A stretch of DNA of 34,070 bases from Moorena bouillonii PNG. GTDB lineage: Bacteria; Cyanobacteriota; Cyanobacteriia; Cyanobacteriales; Coleofasciculaceae. Of the stretch, positions 18,189-27,124 are shown piece by piece. Where the stretch lies: NCBI RefSeq assembly GCF_001942495.1, contig NZ_MKZS01000001.1, forward strand, positions 5,795,880 through 5,829,949. The letters are read 5' to 3'. The notes beneath the pieces were generated by a model. It saw nothing but the letters and a program-made list of their open reading frames with translations, was not told the DNA's origin and did not search any database. Position numbers and translations under genes: made by a program. The stretch's first letter is position 1, and the number at the start of each line of letters is the position of its first letter.

Positions 18189-19292
18189 CTAAATCGTCAG
18201 AAAGTTGCTAGCGCTGGCAATAGTGCTAACTTGTGCATCATTGACAACTGCTAACACTTCACTGTTAGCAGAGATTTGGACATCACTGCCACTTTGGTTA
18301 AACCTCAAGTTACTGAAAGTCAAGGCACCAGACAGACCTAGCAACGTCTTACCAGCCTCAAAGTTAATGATAGTATCAGTTCCTTTGCGTGCTTCTAGGG
18401 CAATAATATCGTCACCACCCCCAAGCCTGATCGTATCGTTGCCAAAGCCACCAACTACTAAATCATTACCAGTGCCAGTGTCTATGAGGTCATTACCGAT
18501 ACCTCCATAGACTGTGTTATTGCCTCCGGAAGAGAAAATCTCGTCATTACCAGTGCCGCCATAAATGGTGTCAGGGTTGGAACCGCCGAAAATCTCGTCA
18601 TCCCCAGCACCACCATAGATAATGTTTACTCCCTCACTGCCAAAGATTCTGTCATTACCACCTTGACCGTAGATGGTGTCATTATCAGCAGTGCCGAAAA
18701 GAGTTTCACCGTTGCTTGTGCCTACAATTACTTCATCTTTCGGCACAACTCTTAAGTTATCCACTAGTAGCGCGGATTCCAACAACTCATCTTCTACATC
18801 TACCACTGCCATACCTACTAGATAAGTGCCAGCAGTTGGGAATTTGTAGGTAAAGGTATCGTAGTCTGTTTCCTCACGAAATCCTGTAGGAGACAGCAGA
18901 AATGAACTATTGGTATCTGCCAGGTTAGATAAAACCTTTGGGGTGATGGAGACAAAGGCAAAATCCTTGAAGGTGGAGTCAGGGGTAAGCTCATCAGTGA
19001 GGAAGTTAAAGTCGAAGCTCAAAACATCCCCAGCGTTGACTGTAATAGGTTGTAACTTGAGAGCGGATCCTTCTTTGGCATCTCCATTGCTAAAACCATC
19101 TATACTGCCTGGGTTGAACCCCAAGAAGTTTTCAAGTGCGCTATCACTTACAGAACCGACATCATTAGTAATTAAAGCCTGAAATTTTCCCTGAGAAGGG
19201 ATACTGCCAAATGCCGCTGTCTCAATGCTGGCATCGCCGATAGTGTTCCAATTTATGAAGTTGCCAGTCTCAAATCCAAAAATAGTAGTCAT
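18189..19292 (-). CDS. RTX-repeat (hemolysin-type calcium-binding) protein
   Basis: 367 residues. The N-terminal part (about 1-185, 'FGFETGNFINWNTIGDASIE' onwards) looks like a beta-sandwich domain found at the front of secreted cyanobacterial repeat proteins. Residues about 192-300 hold RTX nonapeptides (GGxGxDxxx type), for example 'YGGAGDDEIFGG' and 'YGGTGNDEIF'; several copies have lost the Asp (GSEGVNII, GGSNPDTI). These repeats bind calcium as a beta-roll outside the cell. There is no N-terminal signal peptide, consistent with type I secretion through a C-terminal signal. No toxin or enzyme domain is visible and no secretion genes are adjacent. A 12-bp tandem repeat lies upstream. Confidence 0.85.
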   Translation of the reverse strand: MTTIFGFETGNFINWNTIGDASIETAAFGSIPSQGKFQALITNDVGSVSDSALENFLGFNPGSIDGFSNGDAKEGSALKLQPITVNAGDVLSFDFNFLTDELTPDSTFKDFAFVSITPKVLSNLADTNSSFLLSPTGFREETDYDTFTYKFPTAGTYLVGMAVVDVEDELLESALLVDNLRVVPKDEVIVGTSNGETLFGTADNDTIYGQGGNDRIFGSEGVNIIYGGAGDDEIFGGSNPDTIYGGTGNDEIFSSGGNNTVYGGIGNDLIDTGTGNDLVVGGFGNDTIRLGGGDDIIALEARKGTDTIINFEAGKTLLGLSGALTFSNLRFNQSGSDVQISANSEVLAVVNDAQVSTIASASNFLTI

Positions 19293-19382
19293 CAGATTTT
19301 GTCTTTGGTAGATTACATGATTGACACAAGAAGGTCATTGCAGACAAACAAATTTAGACTAAGCTCACCTCAAGGCATCAGA

Positions 19383-19430
19383 AGTTGATACACCAGTTGA
19401 TACACCAGTTGATACACCAGTTGATACACC
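19383..19430. repeat. 12-bp direct repeat, four copies
   Basis: AGTTGATACACC is repeated four times without change, 91-138 bp upstream of the RTX start codon on the minus strand. This is a plausible promoter or leader position. The 12-bp period differs from the 7-bp arrays elsewhere in the window. Confidence 0.85.
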
Positions 19431-20043
19431 CTAAATCAGACTCGTAAAACCGATAATTTTTTCGTAGCTTCCCCTATAAATCAACATTTAAATTTTGGAG
19501 TATTCCTGAAAAATTAAAATACCTTAAGGTGTCTTATTTTTTTACCCTGAATGTTTTTGATATTTTGCTTGACTTGACTATTTATCAATTTATCAATTCT
19601 TTTTTTAAAGAAAAATACTTTTATTTAAAGTCTTCGTAAAGTTAAGCGTAAACTTGTTCAAGTTTTAGTTAAAATTAGGTAATCCTAGTTACCTAGGTAA
19701 CGCCCATAAACTAGATAGCATCAGTTATCTGAGGCATCTTCACAGATTTCAGGGATCGTAACACTGCCAAAGCCAGCAGCATCGAGTCATTCACAATAGG
19801 TTTGATTAGCTGTAATCCAACAAAGGCTCTGCCTTGATATCTGGAAATAGTGACAAATCCTGAAAAAAAGGGTTATAATATCCCTCTGAAGACAAAACAT
19901 TGATTAACCCTAACAGGTTGATTAACCTTGAGGAATTTACTTACAATTCCAGGGCTGGTCTATTTTCTCTAAGTACATTTACGGTTACGGCGGTCAACTC
20001 AGCAATTCTATAATCCCATCAGTTATTGAAGGGCAGTAAGGCA
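19431..20043. other. AT-rich intergenic region
   Basis: Spacer between the divergently transcribed RTX gene (minus) and the small protein (plus). No ORF above background and no RNA gene recognised. A perfect 14-bp palindrome, GTTACCTAGGTAAC, lies at 19688-19701 and could be an operator. Promoters for both flanking genes should be here. Confidence 0.45.
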
Positions 20044-20310
20044 ATGTATAAGAATTGCGTAATTGACATTAACTCCAAGCCTAATAAGGTTGATAGCGTT
20101 TGGCGTCTAGCCGAAACATTATCTGTAGAGGAAAAGGCTGAATTGATTGAGCGCTTGCTTGACCAAGAATCGGGTTTGATTGTGCTGTCAGCAACTACTC
20201 ACTTAGCTGATTATATCCTGGCCCAGATGAGTCTTTTGTCATCAGAAGGCTTGCTGTACGTATTCAGGAAAGTTGCGGCTCAGCTGTCTAGCAAAGGGAA
20301 TGGTTTGTAG
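20044..20310 (+). CDS. Small hypothetical protein
   Basis: 88 residues from the ATG at 20044 (a TTG at 20026 would add six). The sequence is helical: 'VWRLAETLSVEEKAELIERLLDQE' resembles the short helix-rich motif seen in small cyanobacterial proteins and in some antitoxin-like proteins, where 'LSxEExxxLxxxL' recurs. The remainder ('HLADYILAQMSLLSSEGLLYVFRKVAAQL') is also amphipathic. No toxin partner is adjacent. A weak Shine-Dalgarno (TAAGG) precedes the ATG. Confidence 0.55.
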   Translation: MYKNCVIDINSKPNKVDSVWRLAETLSVEEKAELIERLLDQESGLIVLSATTHLADYILAQMSLLSSEGLLYVFRKVAAQLSSKGNGL

Positions 20311-20366
20311 ATTGTTATCGTTAATCACCCAAAATATCCAGCTTGTTCTTTTTTTGTTGGTGGTTA

Positions 20367-20394
20367 GTAGAGGCGAACAGCTGTTCGCCCCTAC
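20367..20394. terminator. Palindromic hairpin between convergent genes
   Basis: GTAGAGGCGAACAG and CTGTTCGCCCCTAC pair over 14 bp with one mismatch and no loop bases between them. The hairpin sits between the end of the small protein (20310) and the end of the ABC ATPase gene (20424) and could terminate both. Similar GGGGCGAACAG palindromes are frequent in cyanobacteria, so it may simply be a repeat. Confidence 0.6.
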
Positions 20395-20423
20395 AGTAGT
20401 CACTAGAGATCAACACACTCTCA

Positions 20424-21341
20424 CTAACGACTAACCACTAACTTATTTCCCAGATTTGATGTAACCTCTACATAGACATACTCAAGCCGCACTGGTTGAC
20501 GAGCAATGGAATCGAGGGGAATCCCATCAAAACATGCCATAATGTCCTTCAGGTCTAAAGACTCTGGTAGCCAAAACGCTAAATCATTGCCATAGCGGCG
20601 ATGAGTAAAGCCTAATTCTTGGGCACGAGCGATCGCTTGTTCTTCTTGAGGGGTGTCTACTACTACAATTTCTTGAGCCGGAATCTTTTGCCGTAACTCA
20701 ACCAAACTCCCCTCTGCTACAATCTGTCCCTGTTTAAGAATGCCAATTCTGTGGCAAAGACGTTCTGCTTCATCAAGGGAATGAGTGGTCAGCAAAATAG
20801 TAATTCCCTGGCCCTGAAGACGTCGAATCAAGTCCCAAATTTCATATCGGGCTTCAATATCTAAGCCTGTGGTAGGCTCATCTAAAATAAGTAATTTCGG
20901 CTGATGCACTAGAGCAACAGCAATATTCATCCGTCGCTGCATCCCACCACTGAGGGTTTCCACCGGACTTTTTGCCCGCTCTAATAAATTGACCGCAGCA
21001 AGGGCAGTGTAAACTTGTTTAGAGCACTGCTGACCATCTAACCCATACAGACGAGCAAAGAAATACAAGTTTTCTTGACAACTAAGGGTTTGATACAGTA
21101 AATTCTCTTGGGGAGCAACCCCAATCAGCTTTTTCGTTGCCTCGGATACTGGTTGGTTATTGATTGCGATCGCACCACTATCCGCTCGTAGTAAGTTACA
21201 GATGATATTGATAGTAGTTGTCTTACCTGCACCATTGGGTCCGAGTAAACCATATATTTCTCCCGCTGGAATAGTTAGGGTTAAATCCCGCAGAACGTTT
21301 CGATTACCGTAAGACTTACTTAATTTATGGATATTTAGCAC
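20424..21341 (-). CDS. ABC transporter ATP-binding protein (ABC-2/DrrA type)
   Basis: 305 residues with Walker A 'GPNGAGKT' (34-41), the ABC signature 'LSGGMQRR' (130-137), Walker B 'LILDEP' (151-156) and an H-loop in 'LLTTHSLDEAE'. A C-terminal extension of about 90 residues is typical of DrrA/CcmA-like ATPases that drive ABC-2 exporters. It is 187 bp downstream of an ABC-2 permease on the same strand and is its likely partner. The transported substrate cannot be told; drug, lipid or polysaccharide export are all known for this family. Confidence 0.9.
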   Translation of the reverse strand: MLNIHKLSKSYGNRNVLRDLTLTIPAGEIYGLLGPNGAGKTTTINIICNLLRADSGAIAINNQPVSEATKKLIGVAPQENLLYQTLSCQENLYFFARLYGLDGQQCSKQVYTALAAVNLLERAKSPVETLSGGMQRRMNIAVALVHQPKLLILDEPTTGLDIEARYEIWDLIRRLQGQGITILLTTHSLDEAERLCHRIGILKQGQIVAEGSLVELRQKIPAQEIVVVDTPQEEQAIARAQELGFTHRRYGNDLAFWLPESLDLKDIMACFDGIPLDSIARQPVRLEYVYVEVTSNLGNKLVVSR

Positions 21342-21528
21342 TAGTTAAACCTTCAGCAATACTAAGGCAATTTAATCAGACTTTTTTTACGATAATCGGA
21401 TAATTTTATAGACGTACTAGGTCATAGATAACTGACCCGACTATACTTAAGTTTATTTTTTTTGTGCAAACCTCCTGATTCTTCAATGGTTTAAACTAGG
21501 TTACCCTGCACAAAACTCCCGTGGGTAA

Positions 21529-22320
21529 TTACAATCTTCTCTCTACCCGAACCATCCCCTGGTATGACAACCATGCGACTATCACCATCACTGAGGCAAA
21601 GCCAAATAAAAACCAGAAATGAGACTCGATTTCCACCAAACCCTTGCCATCAGCCCATACTCCCAGCAAGGCTTCGTTCATATGATAAATTGGGTTAAAC
21701 TTAGCGATTTCCAGTAACTGTTCCGGAAACAAAGCAGTTGGTAAAAACGCACCACCCAAAATTAATAGAGGTACACCGAAGGTTCCCACTAAGGCATTAA
21801 CGTCCTCAGTGCGCCGCGCTAATTGAGTTCCCAGAAAAAATCCCACTCCCACATAAGCAATAATACTCAGCAAAATAATCAATACTCCTAGCAACACGGA
21901 ACCTTGAAACCTTGCCCCCAAAAATGCTGCTATGGTATAAACCACTAAGGCTTGACCTGTAGCAATGCAGCTGTGAGCCAAAAAAATTCCTAAGAAATAG
22001 GATATGCCACCTAATGGAGAGATAAATAAACGCTTGAGCATGTGCTGTTCTCGTTCTGAGACTACCGTTGCGACGCTACCCCCCAAGCAGCTAAAAAACA
22101 AAGCAGCACCCACAAGAGTAGTTGGGGCAGCACGTTCAAATGCTTCAGCGGTTGATAGCTGAGCCTGTTCTGCCATAATTAAACCGTTGAGAAATAGCAC
22201 AGTAATTGGAAAAATACTCCAAAATAATAGGCTACGCTGCCTTCGCCATAGTTCAATCAAGATTCGCTGTGCTACAGCACAGGTTTCCCGCCAATATTTT
22301 ATAATTATCCTGTGTGCCAT
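21529..22320 (-). CDS. ABC-2 type transporter permease
   Basis: 263 residues with about six membrane segments, e.g. 'SLLFWSIFPITVLFLNGLIM', 'LVGAALFFSCLGGSVATVV', 'VLLGVLIILLSIIAYVGVGF' and a C-terminal 'FLFGFASVMVIVAWLSY'. The cytoplasmic 'SEREQHMLKRLFISPL' is the conserved coupling segment of DrrB/NodJ-like permeases. It pairs with the ATPase encoded downstream. It follows a broken membrane-protein gene whose frame ends 69 bp upstream, perhaps once in the same operon. Confidence 0.88.
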   Translation of the reverse strand: MAHRIIIKYWRETCAVAQRILIELWRRQRSLLFWSIFPITVLFLNGLIMAEQAQLSTAEAFERAAPTTLVGAALFFSCLGGSVATVVSEREQHMLKRLFISPLGGISYFLGIFLAHSCIATGQALVVYTIAAFLGARFQGSVLLGVLIILLSIIAYVGVGFFLGTQLARRTEDVNALVGTFGVPLLILGGAFLPTALFPEQLLEIAKFNPIYHMNEALLGVWADGKGLVEIESHFWFLFGFASVMVIVAWLSYQGMVRVERRL

Positions 22321-22388
22321 TTATCATGTGGTAATTATTACTACTTTCAACTTTCAACTTTAACCCCATATTTTTGTGTTTATATTGC

Positions 22389-22824
22389 CTATCGTCTATT
22401 GATAACAAACAAGGTATCCAGGTCTCTAAGATAATAAAGGGCAAAACAAGCTGCTAACATTGGCCAAGCGGCAAAAAATAGCAAATTAGGATCAGTAAAT
22501 GGGCTTAGATATTGCTGATAGGATGAGATAGTTTATCTCCCATGAAATACTAATACGCTACCATAAGTCCATCGTTTTTTCCACTAAGAGTAAAAATCCT
22601 AGGATGATTACTAGCTGGATAGCGCCAATAAGACTAAAAATGCTGTTACCGAGTCCACTAATAAAGTAAAAGTTTTCATAGACCGCAGCTGCATGTTCAG
22701 GACGCACGAATTTATCGATTGTCCACATCAGCATTACTATAAAAACACTGAGGCGCAGTAGAAACAAAACTAGGGGAATTCGATTAGATGCTCTCATGGT
22801 AGTTTCAGAAATAATAGATCGCAA
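22389..22824 (-). pseudogene. Frameshifted small membrane protein (DoxX-like)
   Basis: The intact 5' part (from ATG 22824, or 22797: MRASNRIPLVLFLLRL) encodes two to three membrane segments up to 'IILGFLLLVEKTMDLW' and a stop at 22558. Shifting one base at about 22580 restores a family-like continuation: KRWTYGSVLVFHG, then a stop codon (near 22533), then 'TISSYQQYLSPFTDPNLLFF' and 'AAWPMLAACFALYYL', ending at 22389. One frameshift plus one nonsense change therefore break an otherwise readable gene of about 145 codons. The arrangement recalls small DoxX-like membrane proteins. A sequencing error could explain the frameshift, but hardly the in-frame stop as well. Confidence 0.78.
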
Positions 22825-22991
22825 GTAATAGATCGGATAACAGAATGATAGATCAGATTATATCTGCTAGCGTCGTTATTTTATACCTAGGCTTGACACT
22901 CGCAATTGGTTTGCATTCAGGTATCAGCCGTTAGCCTTACCCACTATGAATCCATGACTTCCGTGAGAAAGTATAGTTCCTAAAAGAGGTT

Positions 22992-23180
22992 GTTCGCGTA
23001 GCGTCGCCTTTTGGCCAAGGTTTAATCACCGCCTAACCTGTAAGCTGTAACCTATAACCTGTAACCTATAACCTGTAACCTATAACCTGTAACCTATAAC
23101 CTGTAACCTATAACCTGTAACCTATAACCTGTAACCTGTAACCAGATTGCGATTGACCTACGGTCACGCTACGCGAACGC
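22992..23180. repeat. CCTGTAA/CCTATAA heptamer array between CGCGTAGCG copies
   Basis: About 15 alternating 7-mers CCTGTAA and CCTATAA fill 23033-23143. TTCGCGTAGCG-type copies flank the array in opposite orientations (22992-23010 and 23153-23180). It lies in the 842-bp gap 22825-23666; the remainder holds no gene that I can support, only AT-rich spacer and further GTCAGTG/AGCTGATAG repeats near 23520-23630. Confidence 0.85.
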
Positions 23181-23666
23181 GTTTGCTGAAATTCTGCTAA
23201 AATTATTCATTGAAGGTAAAATAACCAGTACCCTTAATCCTAAGGATTGGTCAACAGCTCAAATCCTTAATCCCATCATTTAATCCGATTAGCCAAATTT
23301 CACCGGAAAGCGAAAAGGGCTGGCCGCTACTGTAGCCGATTAGCCAACCGCTAAGTCCAGCATCTATGGCTAGCATCTACCAAAAGCATCCTGATACCAG
23401 GGAATTTCTACCGTAAGTACTACCGTACCCCATTTAACTGTGACATGCTCCCTCTTAAGAGGAAAATCAAGAGGAAAACACTACCCTCGCGGGTAGCCTA
23501 GTCATGTAAGCATTCACCCGTCAGCGGTTAGCCGTCAGTGGTCAGTGTTCAGTTGTTGGCCTTTGGTACCTCAAGTAGCTTGCCCATAAGCTGATAGCTG
23601 ATACGCGACACGCTGATAGCTGAATACTTACCTAGTCATACCCAAATTCCCTGATGACCTGCCAGT

Positions 23667-25679
23667 ATGATCTGCTGTCTTAATCCCGATTGCCAGAATC
23701 CCATTAATCCGGATGATAACCAGTTTTGCCAAAGCTGTGGTAACAAACTGGTTATCTTGAAAAACCGCTATCGTCCAATTCGACCCATCGGAGATGGGGG
23801 ATTTTCCAAAACCTATTTGGCAGAAGATAGGGACAAATTGGATGAATACTGTGTGATTAAGCAGCTAGCCCCCCAAATTGAGGGAACGAAGGCACTCAAA
23901 AAGGCACGAGAATTATTTGAGCAAGAGGCAAAACAATTGCAAAGGCTGGGACAACATCCCCAAATCCCTACCTTGCTAGCTTACTTTGAGGAAGATCAGC
24001 GCTTATATTTGCTCCAAGAGTATATCGAGGGGAAAACCTTAGAGCAAGAGTTGGCAGAAGCAGGAGCGTTCAGTGAAGACAAGATTAAGGATGTTTTATT
24101 TGAACTGCTAACTATTCTCAAGTTTGTCCATCAACAGAAGGTGATTCACCGAGATATTAAACCAGGTAATATCATTCGCCGTCCTGGTTTGGGTCAAGGA
24201 TCTGAAAAAAAGAATCAGCTAGTACTAATCGATTTTGGGATAGCCAAGCAATTGAGGGCTACGGTCATGGCTAATATCACTGGCACCACTATCGGTTCCT
24301 TTGGCTATGTGCCTATGGAACAAATGGAGGGAGGTAAAGCCTATGCTGCTAGTGATTTATACAGTTTGGGCACGACGTGCTTTCATTTGCTGACGAATGT
24401 TCATCCTTGGGATTTGTGGAAGAAACAAGGCTATCGCTGGGTAAATAGTTGGCGAAAGCATTTAAAGCAACCGGTGAGTGAACAATTGTGGTGGATAATG
24501 GATCGGCTGCTCCCAGAAAGCTATCAGCACCGTTATCAGTCTGTAGACCAAGTTTTGGAGGTGTTGGAGCTTCAGTCTGCGCCCCCGGCTAATCCCTCTA
24601 AATCAACCTCTAAGTATCACGAGTCCTTTCTAAATTTTTTAACGTCATTCAGACCAAATAACCAGTTAAAAAAACAAGTGATGATGGGAGGATTTTCTTT
24701 ATTATCTATAGGATTAATTACTCAAGGATATGGATATTTTAGGTATCAAACCTTTCCCTCTAATTTAAGTTTTTTGATTGCTGGTTTACCCAGCAGCACC
24801 TACCTCAAAACTACTCTCAATGGACACTCTAACTCAGTGCGTTCTATTGCTGTTAGTCCTGATAGTACCTATTTGGTAAGTGGTAGTAATGATCATACTG
24901 TAAAAATTTGGAATTTGCCGAAAGGTGAGTTAGTTAGAACCCTGAATGGCCATGATGGCAATGTTTATTCCGTCGCTATTACTCCTGATGGAGAAACTAT
25001 TGTTAGTGGTGGCGATGACAACACTGTCAAGATTTGGAATTTGAAAACGGGTCAGCTCAAAAAGAACCTTACTGGTCATCAGGGCTTTATTAGTTCTGTT
25101 GCTATTAGTTCTGATGGAAAAACCTTAGTCAGTGGCAGTTATGACCACACCATCAAAGTTTGGGATTTACCGACGGGTAAGCTAAAACAAACCCTGACAG
25201 GGGAAACAAATTGGGTTAGTTCGGTGGTGATTAGCCCTGATGGCAAAACATTAGTTAGTGGCAATGGTGGCAATAGGATCAGAATTTGGGATTTGGATAC
25301 AGGTGATCTAAAAAAGACCCTGACTGGTCATAGAGATTCCGTTATTTCTCTAATCATTAGTCCTGATGGCAAAACCTTATTTAGTAGTAGTTTAGACCGT
25401 AATATTAAAATTTGGGATTTGACAACTGGGGAATTAAAAAATACCTTGACTGGACATATATACTATGTTCATTCTCTGGCGATTAGTCCCGATGGTAAAA
25501 CCTTGGTTAGTGGTAGCGCTAATAATACTATTAAGGTTTGGAATTTAGAAAATGGAGAGTTAAAAAGTACTTTAACTGGTCATACAAACTGGGTGAGTTC
25601 TCTGGCGATTAGTCCCGATGGTAAAACCTTAGTCAGTGGCAGTAGAGATGATAGTATTAAAGTTTGGAATTTGCCTTAA
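23667..25679 (+). CDS. Zinc-ribbon serine/threonine kinase with WD40 propeller
   Basis: 670 residues. An N-terminal zinc ribbon (C4, C9, C21, C24) precedes an Hanks-type kinase domain (about 35-300): 'IGDGGFSKTY' glycine loop, K65 in 'CVIKQL', catalytic 'HRDIKPGNII' (161-170), 'DFGIAK' (189-194) and 'GSFGYVPMEQ' activation segment. A membrane segment at about 338-357 ('VMMGGFSLLSIGLITQGYGY') is followed by seven WD40 repeats (384-670), enough for one complete beta-propeller, which would sit on the other side of the membrane from the kinase. The repeats share 'ISPDGKTLVSGS...IKVWNL'; the fourth lacks the usual GH dipeptide (LTGE). It probably senses a ligand or partner through the propeller; the target is unknown. 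Confidence 0.92.
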   Translation: MICCLNPDCQNPINPDDNQFCQSCGNKLVILKNRYRPIRPIGDGGFSKTYLAEDRDKLDEYCVIKQLAPQIEGTKALKKARELFEQEAKQLQRLGQHPQIPTLLAYFEEDQRLYLLQEYIEGKTLEQELAEAGAFSEDKIKDVLFELLTILKFVHQQKVIHRDIKPGNIIRRPGLGQGSEKKNQLVLIDFGIAKQLRATVMANITGTTIGSFGYVPMEQMEGGKAYAASDLYSLGTTCFHLLTNVHPWDLWKKQGYRWVNSWRKHLKQPVSEQLWWIMDRLLPESYQHRYQSVDQVLEVLELQSAPPANPSKSTSKYHESFLNFLTSFRPNNQLKKQVMMGGFSLLSIGLITQGYGYFRYQTFPSNLSFLIAGLPSSTYLKTTLNGHSNSVRSIAVSPDSTYLVSGSNDHTVKIWNLPKGELVRTLNGHDGNVYSVAITPDGETIVSGGDDNTVKIWNLKTGQLKKNLTGHQGFISSVAISSDGKTLVSGSYDHTIKVWDLPTGKLKQTLTGETNWVSSVVISPDGKTLVSGNGGNRIRIWDLDTGDLKKTLTGHRDSVISLIISPDGKTLFSSSLDRNIKIWDLTTGELKNTLTGHIYYVHSLAISPDGKTLVSGSANNTIKVWNLENGELKSTLTGHTNWVSSLAISPDGKTLVSGSRDDSIKVWNLP

Positions 25680-25727
25680 TTTATGACAGTAAGCTGGTTT
25701 AAGTTAAAGTTTTAGGTTATGACAGGA

Positions 25728-25977
25728 AGGGAGCAGGGAGCAGGGAGCAGGGAGCAGGGGTAAAGAATTTTATTTTTTTGATATAGCAATTATATTTCCC
25801 ATGAGGAACAAAGGGATCCCCCTAAATCTCCCTTAAAAAGGGGGACTTTGAGGTTTATAAGTGTAACTCAGAAATGCAATAAAAGCTATAATTAAATAAT
25901 ATCTAATTGAAATCCACAACAGCTGAAAGGATAAAGTGTAAAGTCTAAGCTGTAAACTGTAAAGTGTAAACCGTCAA
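25728..25977. repeat. GGGAGCA heptamers, CCCCCTAAAT hairpin and GTAAA repeats
   Basis: About four 7-mers GGGAGCA (25728-25760) are followed by a short hairpin (25818-25853, TCCCCCTAAATCTCCCTT/AAAAAGGGGGACTTT) related to the element at 1756-1877. Weak CTGTAAACTGTAAAGTG repeats (25935-25970) come next. Together they fill the 308-bp gap between the kinase and pgeF genes; no gene is seen. Confidence 0.7.
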
Positions 25978-25987
25978 CACAATTTAA

Positions 25988-26773
25988 ATGCATACCTGGC
26001 ACTGGCAGAGTTGGAACAATTTGCCCTATTTAACGAGTAGCCTATTGAAGCAATGGAATCACGGCTTCTTCACCTCAGCATTTTCTCCCCGTTCTCCGGA
26101 AGAAATGGTCGATGTACTCCAGCCTCATGCCCAGGTGTATCGAGTTAAACAGGTCCACGGCAATACAGTACTGACTCCTGGGGAAATTGAAAGTACCCAA
26201 AAAAATGAGCCAGACTCCAATAAACCACCGGCTGATGGTATTATAAGTGAGGAAGCTAACCAAGCTGTGTGGGTTTGTACGGCAGATTGTACGCCCTTAC
26301 TAATTGGGGATATGGAAACCGGACAGGTAGCAGCAATTCATGCGGGTTGGCGGGGTACTGCTCAACGGATTGTTCCTAATGCGATCGCACGATTGCTAAA
26401 CAATGGTAGTCGTAAAGAAAATTTACGCATTGCTCTCGGTCCAGCAATTACCGGGGAATGCTACCAGGTATCAGAAACCGTGGCGGCTGAAGTGGGAGCT
26501 AGTATTGTATCTACTGATCAAGGGGATAGCACCGAATCAATTCTGGCGGTGTTGCAGCAGCTAGACGACTCCCCAATATTAGAGGACCCGAAACCCGGAC
26601 GAGTACGCTTGGATGTGCGGCGAGTCAATGTCTTACAGTTGGAACAATTGGGCATTGATTCAGAACAAATTGCGATCGCACCCCACTGCACTTACTCTGA
26701 ACCAGAGCGTTTCTTTTCCTATCGCCGTAATCAACTTAAGAAAGTTCAGTGGTCTGGTATTATTAGCTATTGA
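25988..26773 (+). CDS. pgeF: PgeF/YfiH-family (DUF152) protein
   Basis: 261-residue member of the multicopper-oxidase-like YfiH/PgeF family (older annotation: polyphenol oxidase or laccase-domain protein), reported to correct misincorporated amino acids in peptidoglycan precursors. The expected metal ligands are present: H57 in 'KQVHGN', C101 in 'TADCTPLLIG' and H118 in 'AIHAGWRGT', plus the C-terminal 'APHCTYSEPERFFSYRR'. The ATG at 25988 gives normal length. No cell-wall gene is adjacent. Confidence 0.9.
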   Translation: MHTWHWQSWNNLPYLTSSLLKQWNHGFFTSAFSPRSPEEMVDVLQPHAQVYRVKQVHGNTVLTPGEIESTQKNEPDSNKPPADGIISEEANQAVWVCTADCTPLLIGDMETGQVAAIHAGWRGTAQRIVPNAIARLLNNGSRKENLRIALGPAITGECYQVSETVAAEVGASIVSTDQGDSTESILAVLQQLDDSPILEDPKPGRVRLDVRRVNVLQLEQLGIDSEQIAIAPHCTYSEPERFFSYRRNQLKKVQWSGIISY

Positions 26774-26799
26774 AGCGTAAGCTATCAGCTATCAGCTTA

Positions 26800-27060
26800 A
26801 GCGCTACGCGCACGCTACGCGAACAGCTATCAGCTAATGCGCTACAGATTGTGCTACTTGATGTGCTTATGGGCTATTAGGAAGCTACACCGAACAGCTT
26901 TTGAATAAGCGATGCAGCGCCGACCTGCGGGGGTTTCCCCCACTCGCGCTTGGGATCAAGAAAACAAGTAAGCATTCGTTTAATCTCAGTGATGGAAAGC
27001 TGACGGCTGTTCGCGTAGCGTGAGCTTTTAGCTCACGGCTGACGGCTGAATGCTTACATT
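26800..27060. repeat. Cluster of dispersed repeats upstream of the XPB-like gene
   Basis: Contains CGCTACGCGCACGCTACGCG (26802-26821), AGCTATCAGCT-type repeats, a copy of the GATGCAGCGC...GGATCAAG element (26911-26960) and TTCGCGTAGCGTGAGC with GCTCACGGCTGACGGCTG (27010-27050). This fills most of the 351-bp gap before the helicase. Any helicase promoter must lie within or just after it. Confidence 0.75.
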
Positions 27061-27124
27061 GAAGCATGGCCCAAGCCTGGCAACGGAACCGGTACGACAA
27101 TAGCAAAGAAACGTCCTTGAATTC

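Noticed and set aside
18189-19292. Toxin of the hemolysin class
   Set aside because: Only calcium-binding repeats and a beta-sandwich-like front are visible; there is no toxin domain, acyltransferase or secretion operon nearby.
22253-22444. Minus-strand ORF overlapping the end of the broken membrane-protein gene
   Set aside because: It reads the pseudogene tail in the wrong frame; the family-like sequence is in the other frame.
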